DNA of 64,000 nucleotides from JAWCQZ01 sp038869515 [NCBI: Halobacteria archaeon] (lineage in GTDB: Archaea; Halobacteriota; Syntropharchaeia; JACQPP01), in assembly GCA_038869515.1 (NCBI GenBank), contig JAWCQZ010000004.1, positions 154,655-218,654 of the forward strand. The letters run 5' to 3'. The notes below the pieces were generated by a model, which searched no databases, was not told the origin of the DNA, and saw nothing but the letters and a program-made list of their open reading frames with translations. Position 1 is the first letter of the stretch; each line of letters opens with the position of its first letter. The position numbers and the translations under genes are program-made. Shown piece by piece: positions 1 through 7,326 of this stretch.

Positions 1-686
1 AGCGAGGCCCCGGACTCCTCCATGCGCCGGTAGAAGAGCGCCGCGTCCCCCCGGGCCACCGCGTCGAGGACCGGCGTGTCCCTCGCCCGGGCCGTCGCCT
101 CCGGCTCGTAGTGGGTGAAGTCGGACGAGGCGATGACGACGATTCGGCGGCCCGTCGCCTCCCGGGCGGCCCGGATCTCGCCGGCGACCTCCCGGGCGGT
201 CTCGGCGTCCTGGAGGGCCATGGCCACCGCCACGAATCGGAACGGTCGCACCTGCCGGCGCTCCCCGCCTGAGGCTGAGCCGAAGAGGATCTGGAGGAAT
301 GGGAGTTGGACCTCCAGGGAGTGCTCCCGGCGGTGGGCCACCTCGTCGGCGTCGATGATCTCCCGCGGCAGGGCCTCGATGAACTCCAGGTCGGGCTCGG
401 CGACGCCGAGGGGGGTCTCCCAGGGCACCGTCGAGACCGCTACGCCCGAGCCGCGCCCCCGGTGGTTCGGCCCGACGACGACGAAGGTCTCGGCGGGGGG
501 AAGGCGGGCGTAGGCCCGCGCCGCCACGGCCCCGGAGTAGGCGTAGCCCGCGTGGGGCACCACGGCCCCCCGAAGGCCGGAGCGGGGCTCCCGGACCACT
601 CCTTCGAAGCACCTCGCCAGCGCGTTCCGGAGGCCGGCCCGGTCGGCGGGATAGAACGAGCCGGCCACGGCCGGCCGCCGGACCAT
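1..686 (-). CDS. MEMO family protein, 3' end cut off by the window
   Basis: The frame reads from an ATG at 686 towards the window edge without a stop, so the C-terminus is missing. The N-terminus VRRPAVAGSFYPAD, then VVPHAGYAYSG, VVVGPNHRG and later ASSDFTHYEP match the MEMO1/AMMECR-associated family, which shares the fold and metal-ligand positions of class III extradiol dioxygenases. The archaeal members have no settled biochemical role. It begins 10 bp after the stop of rps2 and is the last visible gene of the ribosomal/enolase cluster, a position typical of archaeal genomes. Family assignment is firm; function is not. Confidence 0.9.
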   Translation of the reverse strand, partial: MVRRPAVAGSFYPADRAGLRNALARCFEGVVREPRSGLRGAVVPHAGYAYSGAVAARAYARLPPAETFVVVGPNHRGRGSGVAVSTVPWETPLGVAEPDLEFIEALPREIIDADEVAHRREHSLEVQLPFLQILFGSASGGERRQVRPFRFVAVAMALQDAETAREVAGEIRAAREATGRRIVVIASSDFTHYEPEATARARDTPVLDAVARGDAALFYRRMEESGAS

Positions 687-696
687 GGCCCCGCGC

Positions 697-1413
697 CTAC
701 GCTTCCGCGAACCGGGAGCGCCTCTCCCCCGAGCGCTCCTCGCGGGAAGACCGGCCGCGCCTCCGCTCTTCGGGGGGGCGCCGGATCGGGGCCTGCAGGC
801 CGACGGGGGGCGACTCCGCCTCGAAGTCCTTGAGCTGGAGGCTCATCTCGTCCCACCCGCGGGCCCGGCGGACCTCCCTGGCCATCAGGTAGTAGAGGAG
901 GGCGAGGCTCTTCCGTCCCTTGTTGTTCGCGGGTATCGCGAGGTCGATGCACTGGAGGCTGCTCGCGGTGTGGCAGAAGGCGACGACGGGGACGCCGACC
1001 GAGAACGCCTCGGTGAGGGGCTGGGCGTCCGCGACCGGGTCGGAGACCACCAGCGCCTGGCACTCGTCATAGACCGCGAGATTCGGGTTGGTCAGGGTGC
1101 CGGGGATGAAGCGGCCGATGGAGGCTTTGCTGCCGGTCGCCTGCGCGAACTTCTGGACCGGGGTGGCGCCGTATTGCCGGGCGCTGACGGCCATGATTTT
1201 CCCGGAGTCGATGCGGGCCAGGAACTTCGCGGCGGCGCGCAGCCGGAGGTCGGTCTGGTGGAGCTGGAGGAGGGCCACGCCGTCCTCCCGGACTTTGTGG
1301 ATGAACCGCTCCATGTCGTGGGACCTCTGGTGGGTCCCGATGTGGGCCCCCGCCGCGAGGTAGTCGTCCTCGGGGACGAGAGGCGCGTAGCCGTCGGGGA
1401 AGACGCCACTCAT
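697..1413 (-). CDS. rps2: Small ribosomal subunit protein uS2
   Basis: A 238-residue protein of the 30S subunit body. Motifs of archaeal/eukaryotic-type uS2 include YLAAGAHIGTH near the N-terminus, FIPGTLTNP in the middle, and VVSDPVAD followed by IPANNKGRKSLALLYYLMAREV. The last 35 or so residues are a charged Arg/Glu-rich tail, as in many archaeal uS2 proteins. The gene follows enolase after a 55-bp gap and has its own TATA-like element. It precedes the MEMO gene by 10 bp, suggesting they are cotranscribed. Confidence 0.97.
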   Translation of the reverse strand: MSGVFPDGYAPLVPEDDYLAAGAHIGTHQRSHDMERFIHKVREDGVALLQLHQTDLRLRAAAKFLARIDSGKIMAVSARQYGATPVQKFAQATGSKASIGRFIPGTLTNPNLAVYDECQALVVSDPVADAQPLTEAFSVGVPVVAFCHTASSLQCIDLAIPANNKGRKSLALLYYLMAREVRRARGWDEMSLQLKDFEAESPPVGLQAPIRRPPEERRRGRSSREERSGERRSRFAEA

Positions 1414-1458
1414 GATGGAGCAGGGCGCATTCGAGTTCCTGTCCCGTAGCGGGGCGGG

Positions 1459-1470
1459 CTCATAAACCCT
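1459..1470 (-). promoter_or_regulatory. TATA-like box for rps2
   Basis: Read on the minus strand the segment is GGGTTTATGAGC, an AT-rich island in GC-rich DNA at the end of eno. A start site about 25 bp downstream would give a leader of about 20-25 nt before the rps2 ATG at 1413. The assignment rests on position and composition. Confidence 0.45.
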
Positions 1471-2674
1471 ACCCGGTCCCCCGCCCCTCGTGAATCCGGA
1501 TGAGTTCGTTCAACTTCGCTATCCGCTCGCCGCCTGCGATGCCGGTTTTGATGAACCTCGCCCTCCAGGCCACCGCGAGGTGGGCGATGGTTTCGTCGGT
1601 GGTCTCCCCCGACCGGTGGGAGACTGCGATTTCGTAGCCGCGGCGCCGGGCCGCATCCACGGCAAGGCGGGTGTCGGTGAGGGTCCCCGCCTGGTTGGGC
1701 TTGATGAGCACGCAGTTTCCTGCCCCCATCCGCGCCCCCCGCTCGATGCGCACGGCCGAGGTGACGAAGAGGTCGTCGCCGCAGACCAGGGTCCGGCGGC
1801 CCACCGCGCGGGTGACCTCCGCGAACCCCTCGAAGTCCTCCTCCTCTAGAGGGTCCTCCAGATAGGCGAGCCGGTGGCGCCGGGCGAGGGACGCCATGAA
1901 CCCGGCCTGGGCCCCGGGGGACTTGGCCCCGTTCCGGTAGCGGTATGCCCTCCCGTCCCAGAGGGAGGACGCCGCCACATCCAGTGCGGGCGCGATGGAG
2001 ATGCCGGTCTGCCGCTGGACCTTCCGCGCCGAGGCCTGGAGGACCCCCAGGGCTTCTTGAGTGGTGATGCGGGACGGGGCCCAGCCCCCCTCGTCGCCCT
2101 TCCCGAACTCCAGCCCCATCCGGCGGAGCCGCGCGCCCGCCTCCCGGTGGACGGCGGCGTTGGCGAAGACCGCCCGGGAGGCCGCGCGGGCCCCCACGGG
2201 GGCGGCCAGGAACTCCTGGATGTCGGGGCCCGAGTCGGCGTGCTTCCCCCCGTTGATGACGTTGCCGAGGGGGAGGGGCAGGTGGGGCCGCTCCATCCCG
2301 GGGCTCAGGAATCTCCACAGGGGCAGCCCCTCCGACGCCGCGGCGGCCTTGGCGGCGGCCAGGGAGACCGCGATGGCGAGGTTGCCCCCCAGGCGGCCCA
2401 GGTTCCGGGTCCCGTCGAGGCGGTGGAGCAAGGCGTCGACGCCCTCCTGGTCGGAGGAGGAGAAGCCGCGCAGTTTCGCCTCCAGCCTCGCCTCCCGGGC
2501 CCGCCGCAGCGCCAGGGCGGGAGCCACCACCGCCGCTTCCCACCTCCCGCGGGAGGCCCCGGAGGGGGCGGCTGCGCGGCCCGACGCGCGGGATGTGCGC
2601 ACCTCGGCCTCGACGGTGGGCTCGCCCCGGCTGTCGGAAACGACCCGCAGGGCCAATCCGCGGATGGCGGCCAT
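1469..2674 (-). CDS. eno: Enolase (phosphopyruvate hydratase)
   Basis: Interconverts 2-phosphoglycerate and phosphoenolpyruvate in the cytoplasm. The 401-residue protein starts at MAAIRGLALR; an upstream in-frame ATG would add an unrelated tail. The active-site signatures are all present: SDSRGEPTVE, the catalytic Glu in KGDEGGWAPS, Mg ligands in ALDVAA, LEDPLEEEDF and CGDDLFVT, the catalytic Lys in LIKPNQAG, and SHRSGETTDETIAHLAV. The loop usually read as GSHAG is GGKHADSGPDIQEFL here, a somewhat unusual variant that keeps the His. It lies between rpoK and rps2, the standard archaeal location, and has its own promoter. Confidence 0.96.
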   Translation of the reverse strand: MAAIRGLALRVVSDSRGEPTVEAEVRTSRASGRAAAPSGASRGRWEAAVVAPALALRRAREARLEAKLRGFSSSDQEGVDALLHRLDGTRNLGRLGGNLAIAVSLAAAKAAAASEGLPLWRFLSPGMERPHLPLPLGNVINGGKHADSGPDIQEFLAAPVGARAASRAVFANAAVHREAGARLRRMGLEFGKGDEGGWAPSRITTQEALGVLQASARKVQRQTGISIAPALDVAASSLWDGRAYRYRNGAKSPGAQAGFMASLARRHRLAYLEDPLEEEDFEGFAEVTRAVGRRTLVCGDDLFVTSAVRIERGARMGAGNCVLIKPNQAGTLTDTRLAVDAARRRGYEIAVSHRSGETTDETIAHLAVAWRARFIKTGIAGGERIAKLNELIRIHEGRGTG

Positions 2675-2698
2675 GGATGGACCCACGGGGCGGGGCGT

Positions 2699-2709
2699 TA
2701 ATATCTTTT
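2699..2709 (-). promoter_or_regulatory. TATA box for eno
   Basis: The minus strand reads AAAAGATATTA, centred about 30 bp upstream of the eno ATG at 2674. That spacing fits a leaderless or nearly leaderless archaeal transcript. It lies in the 79-bp gap after rpoK. Confidence 0.6.
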
Positions 2710-2753
2710 GATTCGGCCACCCGCCCTGCAGGGCGGCCGCGGCGGAGGGGCGG

Positions 2754-2972
2754 TCAGGAGTGGCGGCGGACGGTGATGGGGATGACTCCGGCCTCGAACT
2801 CCCGGATGGAAATCTCGAGGGGGTCGGTGTCCGGGATGTCAATCAGGACCGGCGCCCCGAGGGAGACCTGCAGGGCGCGGGCGCCGATGATTTTGGCCCT
2901 CTCGAACCGAGTGTAGCGCTCGCCGGCCCCGGGGGGCGCGGCGGGGGCGTCCCGGCTCATGAGGGCGGCCAT
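2754..2972 (-). CDS. rpoK: DNA-directed RNA polymerase subunit Rpo6 (RpoK)
   Basis: A 72-residue subunit of archaeal RNA polymerase, homologous to eukaryotic Rpb6 and bacterial omega, which clamps the largest subunit. The family core is unmistakable: [26 protein letters not shown] followed by [21 protein letters not shown]. The start at 2972 (MAALMS) is preferred because a TATA-like element lies 21-31 bp upstream; Met5 at 2960 is possible. The gene sits between the tRNA-Pro and eno. Confidence 0.97.
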   Translation of the reverse strand: MAALMSRDAPAAPPGAGERYTRFERAKIIGARALQVSLGAPVLIDIPDTDPLEISIREFEAGVIPITVRRHS

Positions 2973-2992
2973 GGACCAGGGAAGGAAGCCAT

Positions 2993-3003
2993 TTTTGTAT
3001 CCA
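2993..3003. promoter_or_regulatory. Shared AT-rich promoter core between rpoK and tRNA-Pro
   Basis: The plus strand reads TTTTTGTATCC and the minus strand GGATACAAAAA. It lies 21-31 bp before the rpoK start at 2972 and about 21-31 bp before the 5' end of the oppositely oriented tRNA at 3024. It could therefore serve as a TATA box for either or both. Confidence 0.5.
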
Positions 3004-3023
3004 TCGCGACATGGGCAGCAGCC

Positions 3024-3096
3024 GGGGCCATGGGGTAGCCTGGTATCCTTCGAGGTTCGGGACCTCGAGACCTGCGTTCAAATCGCGGTGGCCCCA
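3024..3096 (+). tRNA. tRNA-Pro (CGG anticodon)
   Basis: A complete 73-nt cloverleaf. The acceptor stem GGGGCCA pairs with TGGCCCC, with discriminator A at 3096. The anticodon stem CGAGG/CCTCG encloses the loop TTCGGGA, giving anticodon CGG. The T arm CTGCG-TTCAAAT-CGCGG carries the universal TTC. CCA is not encoded and no intron is seen. The D arm (GGTAGCCTGGTATCC) matches archaeal proline tRNAs. It lies opposite to the flanking rpoN and rpoK genes. Confidence 0.93.
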
Positions 3097-3142
3097 TTGC
3101 GAAGCAGGGGGGCCAGGGGCAACGAAGTAGACCCGGTGGCCC

Positions 3143-3258
3143 CACTGTCTCCGGGGGGAGGGGGGCCTGCGGGCTCCTCTCCCCTTCGCACCTGCGGGTG
3201 CTCGCGGCCTCTCGCTCCGCGCAAGTCCGCCGTCCGCAGGCCCGCCCCCCTCCCCCCG
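3143..3258 (+). repeat. GC-rich inverted-repeat element, family B copy 1
   Basis: The element starts CACTGTCTCCGGGGGG and ends with a G/C-inverted counterpart, CGTCCGCAGGCCC then CCCCCCTCCCCCCG. The two ends form terminal inverted repeats of about 20-25 bp. A second copy with the same ends and a shorter, different interior lies at 8576-8663. It occupies the gap between tRNA-Pro and the 3' end of rpoN. No reading frame of its own is apparent. Confidence 0.65.
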
Positions 3259-3282
3259 CAATGCTCGTGATTTCGAGTGCCA

Positions 3283-3471
3283 TTATCGGTACTTGTTCAG
3301 CGTGTCCACGACCTCGACGTGGGTGAGGAGCATCCGGCGGCAGCAGTAGCGGCGGATGCCGAGGCCGTCGAGGACCCGGGCCGGCGGCTCCCCCTTCGCC
3401 ACCCGGCCCTTGTAATCGTCGTAGAGGCTCCCGATGACCTTGCCGCAACTGAAGCATCTCACGGGAATCAT
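3283..3471 (-). CDS. rpoN: DNA-directed RNA polymerase subunit Rpo10 (RpoN)
   Basis: A 62-residue zinc-binding subunit of archaeal RNA polymerase (Rpb10 homologue). It has the invariant N-terminus [14 protein letters not shown] and the atypical zinc site completed by [17 protein letters not shown]. Length and sequence are canonical. It follows rps9 after 42 bp and has its own TATA box inside that gap. Confidence 0.98.
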   Translation of the reverse strand: MIPVRCFSCGKVIGSLYDDYKGRVAKGEPPARVLDGLGIRRYCCRRMLLTHVEVVDTLNKYR

Positions 3472-3499
3472 CCTGGGCCGCGCCCAAATTCCCCTGGAC

Positions 3500-3509
3500 G
3501 TGGTTATAA
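3500..3509 (-). promoter_or_regulatory. TATA box for rpoN
   Basis: The minus strand reads GTTTATAACC, overlapping the gap after the rps9 stop. It lies about 30-38 bp upstream of the rpoN ATG at 3471, which fits a short-leader transcript. Confidence 0.55.
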
Positions 3510-3513
3510 ACCT

Positions 3514-4056
3514 TTACCGGTAGGATTTCTGCTTCTTCGCCCTCGCGCCCGGGCCGCCGAAGTGCTTCGGCCACTTGCGCCGGTGGTCGCTGACGAGGAT
3601 TTTCCGGTCGTGGGCCAGGAGGGCCTCGGTGAGCGCCTCGTCCCCGAACCAGCGCTCCAGGCTCCGCGCGATGGCGGTCCGGGTGGCGTCGGCCTGCCCC
3701 TGGTATCCGCCCCCCTCGACCCGGACCCGGACGTCGGTCTCGGCCATCCGGGAGGGATTCCAGGAGGCGGCCACCCGCAGGGGCTCCTCCATCCGGAGGC
3801 GGGCCATCTCCGGCCCCAAGGCCGCGAGGGGCCGGCTGTTCACCAGCACCCGCCCGGCACCCTTCCGGACGGTGGCCCGGGCGATGGCGGACCTCCGGCG
3901 GCCCACCTCGACCACCGCCCTGGGCGGCCCCTTCCGGGAGCGCTTCCGGGCCGGGGGCGCGCCGGCCGTCCCCGTGCGCGGAGCCGGTTTGGCCGGTTTG
4001 GACTCGGGAGCGGCGGGGGGTTCAGCGGACGGGCCGGCGGGTTTCTCCTCGCTCAT
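3514..4056 (-). CDS. rps9: Small ribosomal subunit protein uS9, with long Ala/Pro-rich N-terminal extension
   Basis: A protein of the 30S head whose C-terminal tail reaches the P-site tRNA. The uS9 core starts at about residue 45 (VEVGRRRSAIARATVRKGAGRVLVNSRPL). It continues through VEGGGYQGQADATRTAIARSL to the canonical basic terminus DHRRKWPKHFGGPGARAKKQKSYR. The first 40 or so residues are a low-complexity Glu/Pro/Ala/Lys segment. The start at 4056 is set by the ATGA overlap with the rpl13 stop, indicating translational coupling. Confidence 0.96.
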   Translation of the reverse strand: MSEEKPAGPSAEPPAAPESKPAKPAPRTGTAGAPPARKRSRKGPPRAVVEVGRRRSAIARATVRKGAGRVLVNSRPLAALGPEMARLRMEEPLRVAASWNPSRMAETDVRVRVEGGGYQGQADATRTAIARSLERWFGDEALTEALLAHDRKILVSDHRRKWPKHFGGPGARAKKQKSYR

Positions 4057-4577
4057 TTCGATTTGCCTCCTCTGCCTCCGGGGGACGCGGCCGGAGCCGG
4101 GCCGGAGGCGGGGGCCGCCGCGACCGTCACGGGCCTCCAGCCCAGTTCCCGGGATATCTTCCCGAGCGGCGTCGCGAGGAGGCGGGTCGGGGCGGCGTCG
4201 GGGACCTTCTGGGCCCTGGCGCCTGCGAGTTCGGGCGGGGTCCCGAGATAGACCCGGAGGCGGCCCAGGGCCTCCCGGCCCCGCCCCTTCGTGTGGGGGA
4301 GCATGCCGCGGACGGTCCTCTTCAGGATGCGGTCGGGGGGGCGGGGAAAGTGTGGCCCCTTCCCGGGAGAGCCCCGGCTCCACGCCGCGCGGTAGGCGTC
4401 GGTCACCCGCCTCCGCTCCCCGCTGACGAGGACCCGCTCCGCGTTGATGATGGAGATCTCCTCCCCCTGGAGGAGGCGCTTGGCGACGTGGCTCGCCAGC
4501 CTGCCGAGGACGTGACCGTCGGCGTCCAGGACGGCCCTCTTCCCTGCGAGGCCCTTGGGCTGCGCCGGAGCGGTCAT
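4053..4577 (-). CDS. rpl13: Large ribosomal subunit protein uL13
   Basis: A 174-residue 50S protein. The family core includes VLDADGHVLGRLASHVAKRLLQGEEISIINAE and, further on, FPRPPDRILKRTVRGMLPHTKGRGREALGRLRVYLG. The C-terminus is an Ala/Pro/Gly-rich tail ending KSK. Both ends overlap neighbours by 4 nt: ATG at 4577 with the eL18 stop, and the stop with the uS9 start. The three genes form a tightly coupled operon. Confidence 0.97.
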   Translation of the reverse strand: MTAPAQPKGLAGKRAVLDADGHVLGRLASHVAKRLLQGEEISIINAERVLVSGERRRVTDAYRAAWSRGSPGKGPHFPRPPDRILKRTVRGMLPHTKGRGREALGRLRVYLGTPPELAGARAQKVPDAAPTRLLATPLGKISRELGWRPVTVAAAPASGPAPAASPGGRGGKSK

Positions 4578-4933
4578 CCCCGGAGGATGCGCACCCCCTT
4601 GACCTCCCCCATCCCGGCGAACTCTTCGAGGGTGAGGCAGCGCCCCCCGGCCGCGGCCACCTTCTCCCGGGCCCGGTCGGAGAAGCCGAGGGCGGCGACC
4701 GTCACCGGGTGGTCGAGTCTTCCGGCGGAGAGGACCTTGCCCGGGACTACGGCCAGTTCGTTGGCCTTCGTCTTGCGGGAAATCTGGCCCACGTTGAGGG
4801 CGGCGCGGCCGGCGCGAGGCGCGTCGAGGCGCTCGACCAGGTCGCGCCAGAGGGGGCGGCCGCTCTCGCGGCCCTTCGCCTGGAGGAGGGGGATGAGCGC
4901 CCGGAGCTTCTGACCCTGCCGGGGGGCGGCCAT
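4574..4933 (-). CDS. rpl18e: Large ribosomal subunit protein eL18 (L18e)
   Basis: An archaeal/eukaryotic 50S protein, about 119 residues from the preferred start. Diagnostic segments are LRALIPLLQAKGRESGRPLWRDLVERLD, ALNVGQISRKTKANELAVVPGKVL and HPVTVAALGFSDRAREKV. Two starts are possible, 4954 and 4933. I prefer 4933 (MAAPRQGQK) because the only AT-rich promoter-like segment lies 24-35 bp upstream of it but just 3-14 bp from the other. It leads the ribosomal operon and is divergent from the ABC transporter genes. Confidence 0.94.
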   Translation of the reverse strand: MAAPRQGQKLRALIPLLQAKGRESGRPLWRDLVERLDAPRAGRAALNVGQISRKTKANELAVVPGKVLSAGRLDHPVTVAALGFSDRAREKVAAAGGRCLTLEEFAGMGEVKGVRILRG

Positions 4934-4956
4934 GGGCCCTATAGGTCTGGGCATCC

Positions 4957-4968
4957 GTTTTCAACTTT
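4957..4968 (-). promoter_or_regulatory. Promoter core for the eL18-uL13-uS9 operon
   Basis: The minus strand reads AAGTTGAAAACG, an A-rich island about 24-35 bp before the ATG at 4933. Its spacing supports 4933 over 4954 as the eL18 start. Confidence 0.45.
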
Positions 4969-5006
4969 CTGCCCCGTAGCGACGTGCCAAAAACGCGTTA
5001 TCGGTT

Positions 5007-5030
5007 ATTACGTAGGCAACCTTTAAGACA
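5007..5030. promoter_or_regulatory. Candidate operator/promoter for the ABC importer
   Basis: The stretch contains TAGGCAACCTTTAA, an imperfect palindrome around AGG-CAA-CCT, embedded in AT-rich DNA 26-49 bp before the ATPase start at 5056. The reverse strand AGGTTGCCTA resembles half of the AGGTTAGCCT-type boxes recognised by IdeR/DtxR-family regulators. The ATPase gene is coupled to a DtxR-type regulator, which makes it a reasonable autoregulatory operator, but this is inferred from one site only. Confidence 0.35.
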
Positions 5031-5055
5031 AAATCGCTTTTTACTGCCCAAAGCG

Positions 5056-5883
5056 ATGAAACAGGCCACCGAGCCCGAAATATGGCCCGAGACCGGCCGA
5101 CTCCCGGGGAGTCCGGCGGTCCATCTCACCGATGTGTGGGCCTCCTGCAACGGGACCCCGGTCCTGAAGGGGGTGGACCTCGCCGTGGGCCGCGGCTCCT
5201 GCTGGGTCGTCATGGGTCCGAGCGGCGCCGGGAAGAGCACCCTCCTCAAGACCATGAATGGGCTCCTCCCCGTCTCCCGGGGAACGGTCAGCATCCTCGG
5301 ACGGCCCCTGGAGCGCGGGGCCGGTCTCCGGCGTCTCCGGGCCCGCATCGGCTACATCCCCCAGAACCTGGGCCTCGTCAAGAACCGGACCGTCCTGGAG
5401 AACGTCCTCCTGGGCGCCCTGCCGAGGACCCCCCTCCTCCCCTCGCTGGTCCCGCGTTTCGCGCCCGAGGCCGAAGCCGCCGCCCGGGAGGCCCTGGAGC
5501 AGGTGGGCATCGGAGAGCGCGCCGACCGCCCCGCCCATGCCCTCAGCGGGGGCGAGCGGCAGAGGGTCGCCATCGCCCGGGCGCTGGTCCAGAGGCCCGA
5601 CATCCTGCTGGCGGACGAGTTCGTCTCCGAACTCGACTACGTCCGGGCCCGGGAAGTGATGGACCTGGTGGAGCAGATACGCCGCAAGCTGGGCATGACC
5701 CTGGTGACCATCCAGCACGAGATTGAAATCGCCCGGACATACGGCGACCGCATCGCCGTGGTCCGGGAGGGCAGGAAAATCGCGGAGGTGGCCCCGGGGG
5801 ACCTGACCCAGGACCTTCTCCAGGTCCTGTTCTGCGGGCGGGAGGTCCCTCCCCGGGGGCCGACCGCCACGGGGGTCCCGTGA
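5056..5883 (+). CDS. ABC transporter ATPase, PhnC-like
   Basis: A 275-residue cytoplasmic ATPase that would energise the permease encoded at 7327. It has Walker A GPSGAGKST at about residues 54-62, Q-loop YIPQNLGLV, the signature LSGGERQRVAIARAL, Walker B ILLADEFVSELD, and the switch His in TIQHEIEIA. The order ATPase-regulator-binding protein-permease resembles phosphonate/phosphite (PhnCDE) importers. The substrate cannot be read from sequence, and a DtxR-type regulator inside the cluster hints at something metal-linked. The start at ATG 5056 is preferred over an upstream in-frame ATG because the promoter region lies between them. Confidence 0.88.
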   Translation: MKQATEPEIWPETGRLPGSPAVHLTDVWASCNGTPVLKGVDLAVGRGSCWVVMGPSGAGKSTLLKTMNGLLPVSRGTVSILGRPLERGAGLRRLRARIGYIPQNLGLVKNRTVLENVLLGALPRTPLLPSLVPRFAPEAEAAAREALEQVGIGERADRPAHALSGGERQRVAIARALVQRPDILLADEFVSELDYVRAREVMDLVEQIRRKLGMTLVTIQHEIEIARTYGDRIAVVREGRKIAEVAPGDLTQDLLQVLFCGREVPPRGPTATGVP

Positions 5884-6308
5884 GCCAAGAGGCTCTCAGC
5901 CGGAGGATGGAGCACTACCTGGAGGCCATCCTCCGGGTCTCGGGCGACCGCGGCTACGCCCGCTGCTCGGAACTCGCGGATCGCCTCGGGGTCTCCCGCT
6001 CGTCGGTCACCGAGATGCTGCAGAAACTCGGGGGCCGGGGACTGGTCATCTACGCCCCCTGCGAGCCGGTGGTCCTGACGCCCGAGGGGAGGACCGCGGC
6101 CTCCGCCATCCATGAGCGCCACCGGGTCCTCCAGGCGCTCCTCCGCCACGTCGGGGTGCCGGAGCCCGCCGTGCGGGAGGAGGCGTGCGTGCTGGAGCAC
6201 TCCCTGCGGAGCGAGACCATCGAGCGAATCCGGGAGTTCGTGGACCGGGAAAGTTCGGAGAAACTCCCTCAACCGAACCCGCTGCGGCAAGGCTTTATCC
6301 AGGCCTAA
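5880..6308 (+). CDS. DtxR/MntR-type metal-dependent transcriptional regulator
   Basis: A 142-residue repressor-type protein. The N-terminal winged helix (MEHYLEAILRVS, then CSELADRLGVSRSSVTEMLQKL) and the dimerisation/metal half (LTPEGRTAASAIHERHRVLQALLRHVGV, EEACVLEHSL) follow the DtxR/MntR plan. There is no C-terminal SH3/FeoA domain, so it is the short MntR-like form. The GTG start overlaps the ATPase stop (GTGA), indicating translational coupling. It probably controls this operon in response to a divalent metal; which metal is unknown. Confidence 0.88.
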   Translation: MSQEALSRRMEHYLEAILRVSGDRGYARCSELADRLGVSRSSVTEMLQKLGGRGLVIYAPCEPVVLTPEGRTAASAIHERHRVLQALLRHVGVPEPAVREEACVLEHSLRSETIERIREFVDRESSEKLPQPNPLRQGFIQA

Positions 6309-6324
6309 CCGGCCAACCGGGCCC

Positions 6325-7290
6325 ATGTCTCTCTGCGGTCGCGGGGCTCTGCTGGCGACTCTCGTAGCAGTCGCCGTTCTCGTCTCCGGCTGCACCCAGG
6401 GGCCCGCAACCCCGGCGCCGGGGGCCTCTCCCGCCGCCCCGGGGAAACTCGTCGTCGCCATCCAGCCCACCGAGGCGGCCGCGGAAATCTCCCCGCGCGC
6501 CAGGGAACTGGAGACTTTCCTGGAGGACCGGACCGGAGCCGACGTTGAGATTCTGATTCCCACCACCTACGCGGGGGTCATCGAGGCGCTCCGGTTCGGC
6601 CACGCCCACGCCGCCTTCATGAGCGCCTGGCCGATGGCCCTCGCGAGCGGCAAGGCGGGGGCGGACATCGCCGTGGCCGAGGTGCGCGAGGTGGTCATCG
6701 GCCAGGAGAAACTGGAGAAGCCGTTCTACTTCTCCTACTGGGTCGTCCCGAAAGGCAGCCCCTACCGGAGCCTTGCCGAACTGAAGGGAAAGAAAGCCTG
6801 CTTCTCCAGCCCCCTCTCGACCTCCGGCTACGTCATGCCCCTCGCCCGGCTGGTGGAACTGGGCCTCGTCCCGAAGCCCGCCGCGGGAAAGGCGGCCGAC
6901 CCGAAGACGTTCTTCGGGGAGGCCGCCTTCGGCGGCGGATATTCGCAATGCTGGGCGGCCCTGAAGTCGGGGCAGGTGGATGTCTCCATCATCGCCGGGG
7001 ACGTGGCCGAGAAGCTCTACCGGGAGGTGCTCAACGAGACGCGGGTCCTGGAGCAGCAGGGCCCCATCCCCTCCCACGGCGTCGTCTTCAGCAGGGACCT
7101 GCAGGAGCCCCTCCGCACCCGCCTGGAGCAGGCGCTGCTGGCGCTCGGGGAGCCCGCCCGCCGGGACCTCATGCGGAAACTGGTCTCCGGCATATTCGTG
7201 CGGTTCGAGAGGACCGACACCGCCACCCACGTCGCGGCCCTCGACCGGGCACTCGCGGAGACCGGGCTCAAGTTCACGGAGAGCCTCTAA
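6325..7290 (+). CDS. Phosphonate-type solute-binding lipoprotein (PhnD-like)
   Basis: A 321-residue exported binding protein. It has a short N-terminal hydrophobic stretch and a lipobox, VLVSGC, with a Pro/Ala-rich tether after the Cys. The body follows the PhnD/type II periplasmic-binding fold: KLVVAIQPTEAAAEISPRARELETFLEDRTGADVEI, PTTYAGVIEALRFGHAHAAFMS, FYFSYWVVPKGSPYRSLAELKGKKACFSSPLSTSGYVMP. It would be anchored outside the membrane and deliver substrate to the permease. It lies 16 bp after the DtxR gene and 36 bp before the permease gene. Confidence 0.88.
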   Translation: MSLCGRGALLATLVAVAVLVSGCTQGPATPAPGASPAAPGKLVVAIQPTEAAAEISPRARELETFLEDRTGADVEILIPTTYAGVIEALRFGHAHAAFMSAWPMALASGKAGADIAVAEVREVVIGQEKLEKPFYFSYWVVPKGSPYRSLAELKGKKACFSSPLSTSGYVMPLARLVELGLVPKPAAGKAADPKTFFGEAAFGGGYSQCWAALKSGQVDVSIIAGDVAEKLYREVLNETRVLEQQGPIPSHGVVFSRDLQEPLRTRLEQALLALGEPARRDLMRKLVSGIFVRFERTDTATHVAALDRALAETGLKFTESL

Positions 7291-7326
7291 AGCAGAGTTA
7301 AGGCATCCCGCGCACATCGCCTCCCC

